The translations under genes were made by a program, and so were the position numbers. Below, piece after piece: positions 1-8,798 of a DNA stretch of 64,000 nt. Source of the stretch: Ignavibacteriales bacterium (GTDB lineage: Bacteria; Bacteroidota; Ignavibacteria; Ignavibacteriales; Melioribacteraceae). Each line of letters opens with the position of its first letter. The stretch's first letter is position 1. Location: NCBI GenBank assembly GCA_021740915.1, contig JAIOYW010000011.1, forward strand, positions 120,163 to 184,162, read 5' to 3'. The notes beneath the pieces are model-generated. The model did no database searches, was not told where the DNA came from, and saw only the letters and a program-made list of their open reading frames with translations.

Positions 1-1407
1 GACTTGTGGTGTATAATTGACTTTTGTAGTCCAGGATTACTTGAAAATGCTAAATTGTTTTCAAAACAGTTTCAAAAACCGCTTAATAATGAGAACGTTA
101 ATTTAGAAGAGTTATCAGAAATCCTAAGAAATCGTATTGGCGCAACACTTTTGAGAAGAATGAAATTTGATGTAGCAAAAGATTTACCTTCAATTGAGTA
201 TTTTAAACATAATGAAGCTATGCCTAAAATACAATTTGATTCCTATTTGAATGAATTGAATTGCATTGAAGAATTAAAAAAGAAGAACGAATCATCAAGC
301 CCAGTTTTGCAAGGTATTTTTAATTTAAGAAGTATTTCTGACCATCCTTATTTAAAACATTACCAAATAGAAAATATTGAGATTGAGAAATTAATTAATA
401 GTTCAGCTAAACTAAAGAAAGTAGTTTCGATATTATCAGAAATAAAGCAAAAAGAAGAGAAAGCGATTGTTTTTACTGAAAATAAGTCAATGCAAAGAGT
501 TTTAAGAAAAACAATTACTGAATATTTCAAGATAATTCCATCTATCATAAATGGTGAAACACCTACAAATAAATCAAAATTTGATAAATCAAAACTAACA
601 CGACAGCAAGAAATTGATAAATATCAAAAAGTTAAAGGTTTTAATGTCATTATAATATCTCCGGTAGCTGCAGGTTTTGGCTTAAATATTACCGAAGCTA
701 ATCATGTAATTCATTATACACGCCATTGGAATCCTGCAAAAGAACAACAAGCTACAGATAGGGCATATCGGATAGGACAAAAGAAGCCTGTTAAAGTTTA
801 TTATCCTTTTGCAATAGCTCCTAACAACAAATTAAAGACCTTTGATATTATCTTGGATGAATTGTTGCATAGGAAATCGCATCTTGCAACTAGCACATTA
901 TTTCCAACTGAACAAATTGAAATTAGTAAAGATGATTTTATTAATTCCATGAATTTTGATTCATCACAAAGAAAAGCTTTAGAAATTACTAATATAGAAG
1001 ATTTAGACCGTTTAACACCGTTATCATTTGAAGCAGCAATTGCAATACTGTTTGAAAAAAAATTCGATGGAAAATCCTATCTAACTCCTATCTCTAACGA
1101 CAAGGGTGCAGATATTATATTTTTTGGAGATACAACAAATTTTTTGATTCAGGTTAAGCAGAGTAGTTTTAATCTTGGTATTAGTTCTGGTCAGGAAATT
1201 AAATATGCAATTCCAGATTATAAGAATAAATATGAACGAGAATTTATACCTAAGGTAATTACCAACAGTTTTTTTACTAATAATGCTATTGATTTAGCAC
1301 ATCAAAACGATATTGAATTAATTGATAGAGAAACACTTAAAAAGTGGATTAAAGAAAATAATTTAAACATTAATGATATTGATAAAAAACTTAATGAAAG
1401 AATATAA
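1..1407 (+). CDS. SNF2-family helicase with C-terminal Mrr-like nuclease domain (5' partial)
   Basis: This is the C-terminal part of a larger protein. The frame is open through base 1, so the real start lies upstream. From base 4, residues 1-115 match the SNF2 connector (LWCIIDF, RRMKFDV, then a leucine-rich stretch ending SDHPYL). Residues 150-275 are the helicase C lobe, with motif V near 224-232 (GFGLNIT) and motif VI QATDRAYRIGQ at 249-259. Residues 336-450 resemble an Mrr-type restriction endonuclease fold: SFEAAIAILF, then D370 in GAD and Q383-V-K385, the D...QxK pattern. The conserved nuclease residues are inferred by eye. SNF2-Mrr fusions are usually accessory genes linked to restriction or defence. 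The DNA is visibly AT-richer than most of the window, consistent with transfer. The N-terminal ATPase lobe is not visible. Confidence 0.85.
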   Translation, partial: DLWCIIDFCSPGLLENAKLFSKQFQKPLNNENVNLEELSEILRNRIGATLLRRMKFDVAKDLPSIEYFKHNEAMPKIQFDSYLNELNCIEELKKKNESSSPVLQGIFNLRSISDHPYLKHYQIENIEIEKLINSSAKLKKVVSILSEIKQKEEKAIVFTENKSMQRVLRKTITEYFKIIPSIINGETPTNKSKFDKSKLTRQQEIDKYQKVKGFNVIIISPVAAGFGLNITEANHVIHYTRHWNPAKEQQATDRAYRIGQKKPVKVYYPFAIAPNNKLKTFDIILDELLHRKSHLATSTLFPTEQIEISKDDFINSMNFDSSQRKALEITNIEDLDRLTPLSFEAAIAILFEKKFDGKSYLTPISNDKGADIIFFGDTTNFLIQVKQSSFNLGISSGQEIKYAIPDYKNKYEREFIPKVITNSFFTNNAIDLAHQNDIELIDRETLKKWIKENNLNINDIDKKLNERI

Positions 1408-1425
1408 GCCACCGCACTCAGCCAA

Positions 1426-1458
1426 GCACATTTGCAATTCTCACGAGCCAACGCTCAA
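1426..1458 (+). repeat. Direct repeat, left copy
   Basis: The left copy has GCACATTTGCAA followed four bases later by CACGAGCCAACGCTCAA. The same two blocks recur in the same order at 1936-1969, with one base changed in the second block and one base more between them. The copies lie about 510 bases apart and bracket the palindromic core. Confidence 0.65.
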
Positions 1459-1642
1459 ACCAAAGGCTTGCAAAAGAGCTTCCGCCTCTCCAGCCCACGT
1501 AACCGCCTTTCAGGTCGGTTTTAGGGTTGCCCACGCTCAAAAAAACAAAATAAATTTGTGCTTCGTGGATACAGTAGTGCTTTTTGATAAGATTTATGAG
1601 AGCTAAATATAAGATAATTAATAAGATAAAATAAAACACCAG

Positions 1643-1773
1643 TTGCTAACAAGCGGTCATAAAACATTGGGGGTTAAGTGGTTAGGCAAGCGTTCTGCCT
1701 CGCATCAAGGTTTGGTATCGGGTGATACAGACGCAGCTCCGATATCCCCAACGTTTCATACACGCAAACGTTG
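1643..1773. repeat. Cluster of inverted repeats (attC-like core)
   Basis: Several nested palindromes are visible. TTGCTAAC (1643-1650) faces GTTAGGCAA (1681-1689); GTTAGGC fits the GTTRRRY core of integron attC sites, while the left arm fits only approximately. AAACATTGGGG near 1662-1672 faces CCCCAACGTTT near 1746-1756 with one mismatch. CAACGTTT (1749-1756) pairs perfectly with AAACGTTG (1766-1773). AGGCA...TGCCT forms a further small hairpin near 1684-1700. Calling this an integron-type recombination site is inference; no integron integrase is in the window. Confidence 0.45.
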
Positions 1774-1935
1774 TCTGCAAGGGTAAAAAGACTGACAACC
1801 AGACAGATACGATAGTGATAAATTGAAAATAGAAAGGATATAGCTTTTTGACAGGACAGTGCAAATTTGATGGAGATTTATTTTGTTTTTTCTTCCCCCC
1901 GCAAAAAAAGAAGAAAGAAACCCCACTCACATTTG

Positions 1936-1969
1936 GCACATTTGCAAGACCACACGAGCCAGCGCTCAA
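1936..1969 (+). repeat. Direct repeat, right copy
   Basis: This is the second copy of the GCACATTTGCAA / CACGAGCCAGCGCTCAA pair. It lies shortly before the DUF2130 start and is followed by CGCCCAACGCGGGAGCGGC. It is one base longer between the two blocks than the copy at 1426-1458. Confidence 0.65.
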
Positions 1970-2022
1970 CCGCCCAACGCGGGAGCGGCATTTGAAAAAT
2001 GATAATAAAAAAGTTAAAAATT

Positions 2023-3306
2023 ATGAATGAAATTATTTGCCCAAACTGCAAAAAGGCTTTCAGAGTTGACGAAGCCGGATTCGCCGACATTCTCAAACAG
2101 GTGAGAGATCATCAATTTGAAGAAGAATTGCAAAATCGTTTAAGTCTTGCTGAAAAAGACAAAGAAAGCGCTGTTAAACTCGCCGAAGCAAACCTGAAAA
2201 ATTCACTGCAGGGAGACCTTGCAAAAAAAGACAAAGAAATAATAGAACTAAAAGCAAAAAGTGAGCAGATACTTGCTGAACAGATTGCAAAGAAAGAAGC
2301 TCAGATCTCTGAAATGAAATTGAAGATTGAAAGTGCGGATCTTCAAAAAAGAATATCAGTTACAGAAGCTGTCCTGAAAATTGAAAAGGAACGAGACGAG
2401 TTAGCTAATGATCTTAAAAGTAAAGAAACCGAGAAACAATTGCTTGAAAAATCATTAAATGAAAAATTTGCAGCGGAACTGAAGACTAAGGATGATATTA
2501 TCAAAATGAAAGATGAGGAGATAGCTCTTCGTAAAGATATGAAGCTAAAACTCTCAACAAAAATGCTTGGCGAAACACTTGAACAGCATTGCGAAATTGA
2601 ATTTAATAAGCTTCGGGCAACGGCTTTTCAAAAAGCCTATTTTGAAAAGGATAACGACGCCAAATCCGGAAGTAAGGGTGATTACGTATATAAGGAAACA
2701 GATGACGCCGGAAATGAAATTATTTCAATAATGTTTGAAATGAAAAATGAAGGGGACGAGACCACCACAAAGAAAAGGAACGAGGATTTTTTTAAGGAAT
2801 TGGACAAAGACCGTTCGGAAAAGAATTGTGAATACGCTGTTCTTGTTACACTTCTGGAGTCAGAGAGCGAACTCTATAATTCAGGCATTGTAGATGTATC
2901 TCATAAATATCCTAAAATGTATGTTATCCGTCCTCAATTTTTCATTCCTATTATTACGCTCCTGCGCAATGCGGCAATGAATTCATTGAAATACAGGGCG
3001 GAACTTGCATTGGTAAAAAATCAGAACATTGATATTACTAATTTTGAAGACAGCATCAATTCTTTTAAAGAAGGCTTTGCCCGAAATTATGATTTAGCAA
3101 GTCGTAAATTTAAGACGGCGATTGAGGAAATTGACAAAACAATTGATCATCTCCAAAAGACAAAAGACGCATTACTGTCTTCGGAAAACAATTTACGCTT
3201 AGCCAACAACAAAGCTGAAGATTTAACAATAAAAAAATTGACATTCGGCAACCCTACTATGACTGCAAAATTCGAAGAATTATCCAAAAAGAAAGACAAA
3301 GGTTAG
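2023..3306 (+). CDS. DUF2130 domain-containing protein
   Basis: The start at 2023 ([13 protein letters not shown]) is preferred over an upstream in-frame ATG at 1999, because family members begin with this MNEIICP-x-C-K segment. Residues 5-8 form a single CxxC. Residues about 20-170 are a long charged heptad-like coiled coil rich in K, E, A and L. The C-terminal part from about 175 ([17 protein letters not shown]) to 340 holds the conserved DUF2130 block, including the polar stretch [21 protein letters not shown] second coiled coil closes the protein. The molecular function is not established; a DNA- or nuclease-related role is only a guess from architecture. It sits in the accessory region downstream of the structured spacer. 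Confidence 0.85.
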   Translation: MNEIICPNCKKAFRVDEAGFADILKQVRDHQFEEELQNRLSLAEKDKESAVKLAEANLKNSLQGDLAKKDKEIIELKAKSEQILAEQIAKKEAQISEMKLKIESADLQKRISVTEAVLKIEKERDELANDLKSKETEKQLLEKSLNEKFAAELKTKDDIIKMKDEEIALRKDMKLKLSTKMLGETLEQHCEIEFNKLRATAFQKAYFEKDNDAKSGSKGDYVYKETDDAGNEIISIMFEMKNEGDETTTKKRNEDFFKELDKDRSEKNCEYAVLVTLLESESELYNSGIVDVSHKYPKMYVIRPQFFIPIITLLRNAAMNSLKYRAELALVKNQNIDITNFEDSINSFKEGFARNYDLASRKFKTAIEEIDKTIDHLQKTKDALLSSENNLRLANNKAEDLTIKKLTFGNPTMTAKFEELSKKKDKG

Positions 3307-3369
3307 ATATAAGAATGTGCTGTATAACATACAATAAAGCTTCCGGCAATAATTATTAATGACAAGAAA

Positions 3370-3963
3370 ATGACTTTAAAAGAATTCATAAGACAGTTTG
3401 ATAAAGAAAATTCGATTGTACTTCTTGAAGGTAAAAGAAATGTTTTAGAGGCAGATAAAGAAAAATTAACGGCGCTTGGAAAAATACTGGCATCAAAAAC
3501 AGAAAAAATGATATTTAGAAGCGGTAATGCCGAAGGTGCGGATCAATTATTCTCTGAAGGTGTAATTGCAGTTGACGGCAAAAGACTGCAGGTTATCACT
3601 CCGTATTACGGACACAGACAAAAAACCAATAAAGCGTATGAGACAATTTCTTTAGACGACATAAATATCGCCGCTGAGCCCGAAGTATTATATCAGTCAA
3701 AAAGTAATAAGAAAACTGAATCGCTTATCAGCAAATTTGTCTCCGGCGACAAAAACCGGCTTACAATAAAAGCAGCTTATATAATTCGGGATACTATAAA
3801 AGCAATTGGAGCGGACGAAATAAAACCTGCCGCTTTTGGTATATTCTATGACGATTTGGAAAACCCTGGAGCAGGAGGGACGGGTCATACTATGAATGTT
3901 TGCAGACATAACAATATCCCGATTATTGACCAAAAAACCTGGTTCAAATGGCTGGAAGAATAA
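3370..3963 (+). CDS. SLOG/DprA-like Rossmann-fold protein
   Basis: A 197-residue protein. Residues 49-64 (FRSGNAEGADQLFSEG) match the SGGA-x-GAD nucleotide-binding loop of SLOG / YspA / DprA-type proteins. The C-terminal stretch GAGGTGHTMNVC...IPIIDQ (about residues 168-190) resembles the second ligand loop, followed by the aromatic tail TWFKWLEE. SLOG proteins are thought to bind or process nucleotide-derived ligands, and several act in conflict systems; the ligand here is unknown. The gene lies 63 bases after DUF2130 on the same strand and 77 bases before the phosphatase, so a loose operon is possible. The start ATG follows an A-rich leader with no strong Shine-Dalgarno sequence. Confidence 0.65.
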   Translation: MTLKEFIRQFDKENSIVLLEGKRNVLEADKEKLTALGKILASKTEKMIFRSGNAEGADQLFSEGVIAVDGKRLQVITPYYGHRQKTNKAYETISLDDINIAAEPEVLYQSKSNKKTESLISKFVSGDKNRLTIKAAYIIRDTIKAIGADEIKPAAFGIFYDDLENPGAGGTGHTMNVCRHNNIPIIDQKTWFKWLEE

Positions 3964-4040
3964 TACATCTTTCTGCTTATCTCAGATCCTGTGGGTAGCG
4001 CAAACCTTTATTTTATAAATTTAACTGAGGCCGAAAAATT

Positions 4041-4952
4041 ATGACAGACTTTATTGGTGACATTCACGGACATGCAGATAAACTGGAAGAACTGCTGAAA
4101 AAATTGGGTTATACAATTGTCAATGGTTCATATAAACATCCTGAAAGGAAAGCCTTATTTGTCGGCGACTATATTGACAGGGGACCACAAATCCGGGAAA
4201 CACTTCAAATTGTTAAAGCAATGGTAGATAGTGAAAGTGCCGTTGCATTAATGGGCAACCATGAATATAATGCTCTGTGCTTCCATTTCCAGGACAGTAA
4301 AGGCGGACACCTCAGAAAACATTCAATCAAAAATATTTTACAGCATTATGAAACACTTAAACAATTTCAAAACAAACAGAAAGAATATGAAAAATATTTA
4401 GAATGGTTTATGACGTTGCCGCTTTATTACGAAACTGACACATTCAGAGCTGTTCACGCTTGCTGGGATTACAACAACATTGAATACTTAAGGCTGACAC
4501 TGGTTGAGGACAGATTGACGGACGATCTTATTTATGAATCAGTAAAAAAGGGAACTGAGTTATACGAAGCTATTGATCAGACATTAAAAGGGAAAGAGAT
4601 AATAATGCCGAAGGGAGGATCCTTTGTGGATAAGGACGGGAATGAAAGAAACGAAATTAGAATAAAATGGTGGGAAAACCCTCTCGAGATGACCTATAAA
4701 TCAATCAGTATTTTACCTATTGAGCAGTTGCCGGAACAGCCTGTTAAAGCTTCAGAATTGAAATCAAACAACTACTACCAGCGTGAGGATAAAAAAATAT
4801 TCTTCGGTCATTATTGGCTTGATGGGGAACCATCCTTATATAGGGAGAATATTTGTTGTTTGGATTATAGTGTGGCAAAACGCGGAAAACTTGTAGCTTA
4901 CCGCTTTGATGGAGAAAAAAATTTGGACAAAAGAAATTTGATATATGTTTGA
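4041..4952 (+). CDS. PPP-family metallophosphoesterase (calcineurin-like)
   Basis: The metal-binding motifs of PPP-type phosphoesterases are in order: GDIHG (6-10), GDYIDRG (42-48) and GNHE (72-75). A histidine-bearing RAVHACWD motif (about 148) and FFGHYW near the C terminus follow. Length (303 aa) is longer than ApaH/PrpE-type enzymes (about 240-280) because of an inserted helical region around residues 90-130. The protein likely hydrolyses phosphoesters with two bound metals; candidates are phosphoprotein or dinucleoside polyphosphate substrates, which cannot be told apart here. A GAGG element lies upstream of the start. It is adjacent to the SLOG-like gene, so a shared nucleotide-signal role is possible but unproven. 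Confidence 0.8.
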   Translation: MTDFIGDIHGHADKLEELLKKLGYTIVNGSYKHPERKALFVGDYIDRGPQIRETLQIVKAMVDSESAVALMGNHEYNALCFHFQDSKGGHLRKHSIKNILQHYETLKQFQNKQKEYEKYLEWFMTLPLYYETDTFRAVHACWDYNNIEYLRLTLVEDRLTDDLIYESVKKGTELYEAIDQTLKGKEIIMPKGGSFVDKDGNERNEIRIKWWENPLEMTYKSISILPIEQLPEQPVKASELKSNNYYQREDKKIFFGHYWLDGEPSLYRENICCLDYSVAKRGKLVAYRFDGEKNLDKRNLIYV

Positions 4953-5123
4953 GAAAATTGCAGGATATTGGCAATAGGCCGGATATAATACTCCGCCGAC
5001 AATTTTCGGGGTTCAAGATAATACATTGCTCAGGATGAACATTTGTGATACTGCCCCGCCAGATGCTAATTTGTAATCCATTGAAAAAGAATCTATCTTG
5101 AAAAACTGAAGAACACATTATAG

Positions 5124-5411
5124 ATTATTATAGAAAAATTATTAGTTACGGGAGCAACCGGCTATTTAGGAAAGTATTTTACAGCAGAACGTCTTTCTGG
5201 AAATTATCGTAATACGCTCATCGTCCTGGATAAAGGCAGGAAAAATCTGCGTAATGATAAGGCGGAAATAAGTGAGGCTGAGTTAACAATGTCAGAAGCG
5301 CTGGAAGATATCTGCGTTGTTATAAGCAATTAAGGCGGCCTGAAATACTTGGACGTTGATTACAAGGCAAATGCGAATCTGATTGACTTAGCTAAAAAAA
5401 TGCGTGATTAA
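5124..5411 (+). pseudogene. Relic of an NAD(P)-dependent epimerase/SDR protein
   Basis: The frame reads KLLVTGATGYLGKY, the classic TGxxGxxG dinucleotide-binding loop of extended or atypical SDR proteins. It continues to DICVVISN, hits an in-frame TAA near 5330, and resumes in the same frame as GGLKYLDVDYKANANLIDLAKK, a typical SDR segment, before stopping at 5409-5411. There is no start codon before the glycine loop; a TAG precedes it at 5121-5123. Only about the first 95 codons of a roughly 280-codon gene remain. The rest is missing and replaced by the next gene. Confidence 0.75.
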
Positions 5412-5437
5412 AATGTAAAAATATTAACTGGATAAAG

Positions 5438-7138
5438 ATGCAGATACCACTTAACCACTTCGTGCAATATATAGACGAAACCATATTAAATCGCGGTTAT
5501 TCGTATTACAAAAACAAACATGTTTACGAACTTGAAGAACTTAGCGCAGGCAAATTTAGCGCCATAGTCGAAGGGACTCAGGATTATACCGTACAATTAA
5601 CTATTAATAACGGAATAATAACTGAGCATGTCTGCGATTGTCCCTATGATATGGGACCGGTTTGCAAACACATAGCTGCCGTTATATTTTACCTGCAACA
5701 AGATGAGTTAGAACTAAATAAAAGAACAAAAAGATTAAAAACAAACCAAGCTTCTGAACCTGTTAAACGAAAATCTGTTGCCCGACAAATTGATGAACTA
5801 CTCGAAAAAACCACTCACGAAGAACTTAAACAATTTATACGTCAAAATGTATCAGCAAACACTGCATTCAGAAATTTGTTTCTGTCGTCATTTGCCCAAC
5901 ACAATTCCGATGAATCGATAGAGCTATATGCAAAGCAAGTAAAATCTGTTCTTCGTACTGCTTCTGACAGACACGGTTTTATCGACTGGTCGGCATCAAG
6001 GTTTGTCGGCAATGCGATTGGCACACTTTTAGATTCGGCTCAAAAACAAATAAATAAACAAAATTATAGAAGCGCTTTTTATATTTCCGCTGCCGTAATG
6101 GAACAAATGACTGCAGCCCTGCAATATTCCGATGACAGCAATGGCGATATTGGCGGAAGTATTGACGCGGCTTATGAAATTCTCAATAGCATTTCACAAG
6201 AAAAAATATCCGAGGAGATCAGGCAACTAATTATTGAATACTGTTTTTTGGTTTTAGATAAACAGATTTATGCGGGCTGGCATTGGCATATTGATATTTT
6301 GCGTCTTGCCGCACAGCTTATAAAAACAGAAGACGAAACCGAACAGATTATTCAGCAAATAGATAAAGCTCAACAGTCAGATTACGAAATTAAAGAGGCA
6401 CAGAGAATTAAATATTATGTTTTATTAAAAACAAAAGGGGATGCTGCCGCTGAAATATATCTTGAGCAAAATATTACAAATTATAAACTTAGGCGGGAAG
6501 CTATAGAAAGATCCCTAAAAAACAAAAATTATGAGAAAGCCATATCATTTGCCAAAGACGGTGTAAATTTTGATTTGAAAGACAGACCGGGATTGGCAGC
6601 TGAATGGGTTGACTGGTTGTTAAAAATAGCACAAGCCCAAAACGATTCGGAAAAAATTATTGAATATGCCCGTTTATTATTTATCGGCCATTTCAGGAAT
6701 GAACAAGATTATTATCAGATACTGAAACAGCATATAAAGCCTGATGCATGGAACACATTTATTGAATCAGTGATTCAAGACATAGCCACAAAAAATCGAT
6801 GGCTTGATAAAGATTTGATTGCAAGTATTTTTATAAAAGAAGAATGGTGGGACAGACTTTTGGAATTGGTCAAAAAATCACCTGATTTAATAACAATTGA
6901 TCACTACGAAAAGCATCTTTCAAAACAATACACTGATGAAATAGTTGAATTATATGCTGCAGGAATTTTGAAATATATGGAAAACAGTATGGGAAGAGAC
7001 CATTACAAAAACGCCTGCAGATATATCCGAAAGATTATTAAACTTGGATCAAGGGATAAAGCGAATGAAATTATTTCCCATTTAAGGAAATTATATCCTA
7101 AAAGAAAAGCATTGATGCAAGAACTTAATAATGTATAA
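5438..7138 (+). CDS. SWIM zinc-finger protein
   Basis: A SWIM zinc finger is visible at residues 66-78: C66-x-C68 then C76-x-H78 (CDCPYDMGPVCKH), directly after a short beta-rich N terminus. The remaining residues, about 100-566, are helical and repeat-like, similar to the helical-repeat regions usually found with SWIM domains. SWIM domains bind DNA or proteins. In bacteria they often accompany SNF2 helicases, which fits the partial SNF2 protein at the left edge, although they are not adjacent. No enzymatic domain is visible. Downstream is decayed sequence, so it appears to be a single-gene unit. Confidence 0.8.
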   Translation: MQIPLNHFVQYIDETILNRGYSYYKNKHVYELEELSAGKFSAIVEGTQDYTVQLTINNGIITEHVCDCPYDMGPVCKHIAAVIFYLQQDELELNKRTKRLKTNQASEPVKRKSVARQIDELLEKTTHEELKQFIRQNVSANTAFRNLFLSSFAQHNSDESIELYAKQVKSVLRTASDRHGFIDWSASRFVGNAIGTLLDSAQKQINKQNYRSAFYISAAVMEQMTAALQYSDDSNGDIGGSIDAAYEILNSISQEKISEEIRQLIIEYCFLVLDKQIYAGWHWHIDILRLAAQLIKTEDETEQIIQQIDKAQQSDYEIKEAQRIKYYVLLKTKGDAAAEIYLEQNITNYKLRREAIERSLKNKNYEKAISFAKDGVNFDLKDRPGLAAEWVDWLLKIAQAQNDSEKIIEYARLLFIGHFRNEQDYYQILKQHIKPDAWNTFIESVIQDIATKNRWLDKDLIASIFIKEEWWDRLLELVKKSPDLITIDHYEKHLSKQYTDEIVELYAAGILKYMENSMGRDHYKNACRYIRKIIKLGSRDKANEIISHLRKLYPKRKALMQELNNV

Positions 7139-7179
7139 AAAAAAGAAAAAAGATTAAAAATTCATTCACTGATAAGGAA

Positions 7180-7377
7180 ATGAGTATTATTAAAGTGAGG
7201 CAAACACTCAGTTTTGGCAAGGATGAATTCAGCGTATTATTTCATGCGTATAAATTCGAGGATACTGGAGAATAATTTTAGGATGATGCATTTGCCTTTT
7301 TGAATAACAATCAGTCAGTAAACCAATACAGGGTAAAATACAGCATCCCCTTTCCCGGACAAATTAATATTAGTTAA
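7180..7377 (+). pseudogene. Possible decayed small gene
   Basis: One frame reads from ATG 7180 as a plausible protein (MSIIKVRQTLSFGKDEFSV...), meets TAA and then TAG within three codons near 7273-7281, and carries on in the same frame as DDAFAFLNNNQSVNQYRVK until a final TAA at 7375. The amino-acid composition before and after the stops looks protein-like. The family is not recognised. It could also be chance, as the stretch is only about 65 codons. Confidence 0.3.
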
Positions 7378-7393
7378 TTGCACCTAATTCCCC

Positions 7394-7445
7394 CCTCCAA
7401 CAATCATCAAAACTTGCACAATTTGCAAGTTTTGATGATTTAATT
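7394..7445. repeat. 52-bp hairpin repeat, left copy
   Basis: The core is a perfect inverted repeat: ATCATCAAAACTTGCA, a 5-base CAATT loop, then its reverse complement (7403-7439, extendable by one A-T pair to 7402-7440). The whole 52-base unit recurs at 8799-8850 with three mismatches and no gaps. It ends 14 bases before the ATPase start, so it also occupies the promoter or leader of that gene. Confidence 0.85.
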
Positions 7446-7459
7446 TGTATATTTTCTTT

Positions 7460-8692
7460 ATGGCTAATTATATTAATCGCAAAGAGTATATTGACAAATT
7501 ATTGTCGTACAAGGACAAAGGACTGATAAAAGTAGTAAGCGGATTACGCAGATCGGGCAAAAGCACTTTGTTGCAAATTTTCCGGGATTATCTGCTAAAC
7601 CAAAGTGTTGCTGAACGGCAGATACAGTTTTACAATTTTGAGCTACCTGAAAACTACCTGAACAAATCATGGAGCGATATTTATTTTGAAATAAAGAAAA
7701 AGATGCAGACCACTAAAACGAATTATGTTTTTTTGGATGAGGTGCAGAACATACCGCTTTTCGAAAAATTAGTTGACGGACTTTTTGCCACTGAAAATAC
7801 TGATATTTACATTACCGGGTCAAATGCTTTTTTATTGAGCAGTGAATTGGCTACTTTATTAAGCGGCCGCTATATAGAAATTTCTATTTTGCCTTTTTCA
7901 TTCAGGGAATACTTATCTGCCCGCAAAATCGATACGAGGAATAAGTATCTTAATTTTGAAACTTTGTTTTTTGATTACGTAAATGAAACCTCATTGCCAA
8001 AGGGTGTGGAATTACGGGAGAGTGGTTTTGACAAAATCTACGAATATCTCGAGGCAATTTACACCACTATAATTGAAAAAGACATAACACAACGGCATCA
8101 AATTAATGATAAACGCGCTTTTGCAAATATCGTAAAATTTATGGCTTCTAATATCGGGAACGCACTTTCACCCGGCAATATTTCAAAAACACTAAGGCAG
8201 GATGGACAGAACATACATCACTCAACAGTTGAAAAATACCTGGATTATTTGGTTACAAGCTTTGTGTTTTATAAAGTTAACCGATTCGATCTGAAAGGTA
8301 AAAAGCAGTTAGCCACCCAGGAAAAGTACTATTTAGTCGATGCCGGCTTGCTAAATGTTTTGGCTGGTAAGGAGCGCATTGCTGACAGAGGTCATATTTT
8401 AGAAAATATTGTTTATTTAGAACTTATGCGTAGAGGCAATAAGGTATGGACGGGTACATCGCGAAACACTGAAATTGACTTTGTCTGCAAAAGCCCTGCG
8501 GGCGAGATTGAATACTATCAGGTTGCCTGGCAAATTGAAAGCGAAAACACTTTGCAGCGGGAGTATCGTGCATTAGAAAAAATCAACGACAATTACCCGA
8601 AATATTTACTCACAACAGATTCGTTTACACAAAACCGGGACGGAATACGGCACCTGAATGTGTTTAACTGGCTGCTTATGGTCAGCGAATAG
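7460..8692 (+). CDS. AAA-type ATPase with DUF4143
   Basis: The start at ATG 7460 (MANYINRKEYIDKLL) matches the usual N terminus of the family; an upstream in-frame TTG at 7445 would only add five residues inside the repeat. Walker A is GLRRSGKST (28-36), Walker B is VFLDEVQ (90-96), a sensor-like ITGSNAFLL follows (about 118-126), then the family signature GRYIEISILPFSFREYL (136-152). The C-terminal DUF4143 region includes YYLVDAGLLN and TEIDFVCKS, the latter resembling a degenerate PD-(D/E)XK strand. These proteins are widespread, often patchily distributed, and their role is unclear. The gene is single and flanked by direct copies of a 52-bp hairpin, which suggests movement as a unit. Confidence 0.9.
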   Translation: MANYINRKEYIDKLLSYKDKGLIKVVSGLRRSGKSTLLQIFRDYLLNQSVAERQIQFYNFELPENYLNKSWSDIYFEIKKKMQTTKTNYVFLDEVQNIPLFEKLVDGLFATENTDIYITGSNAFLLSSELATLLSGRYIEISILPFSFREYLSARKIDTRNKYLNFETLFFDYVNETSLPKGVELRESGFDKIYEYLEAIYTTIIEKDITQRHQINDKRAFANIVKFMASNIGNALSPGNISKTLRQDGQNIHHSTVEKYLDYLVTSFVFYKVNRFDLKGKKQLATQEKYYLVDAGLLNVLAGKERIADRGHILENIVYLELMRRGNKVWTGTSRNTEIDFVCKSPAGEIEYYQVAWQIESENTLQREYRALEKINDNYPKYLLTTDSFTQNRDGIRHLNVFNWLLMVSE

Positions 8693-8798
8693 ACTGCCGC
8701 CTTCATTTCTCAATTTTGACAGGAACAACGTGAGTTTTTGTTTTTCAAATTAACATTACGAAGGCAGGCTCGTTGCAAAGTGAAGCCGTTCCTTTCCT

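Larger units (their letters stand above)
1408..2022. other. Non-coding spacer with paired repeats and stem-loops
   Basis: There is no convincing gene in these 615 bases. The short open frames here have no family resemblance and cross obvious palindromes. The spacer starts right after the helicase stop and ends at the DUF2130 start. It carries two diverged copies of one motif near its ends and a dense set of inverted repeats in the middle (1643-1773). The composition swings sharply between GC-rich palindromes and AT-rich stretches. It looks like an integron-cassette boundary or mobile intergenic element rather than a simple promoter region, but that is inference. Confidence 0.5.

Noticed and set aside
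1373..1969. Short open frames on both strands inside the repeat-rich spacer
   Set aside because: They cross palindromes, use no consistent codon pattern, lack ribosome sites and match no family.
4953..5123. Possible extra gene before the SDR relic
   Set aside because: Frames are short and closed by several stops, with no recognisable motif.
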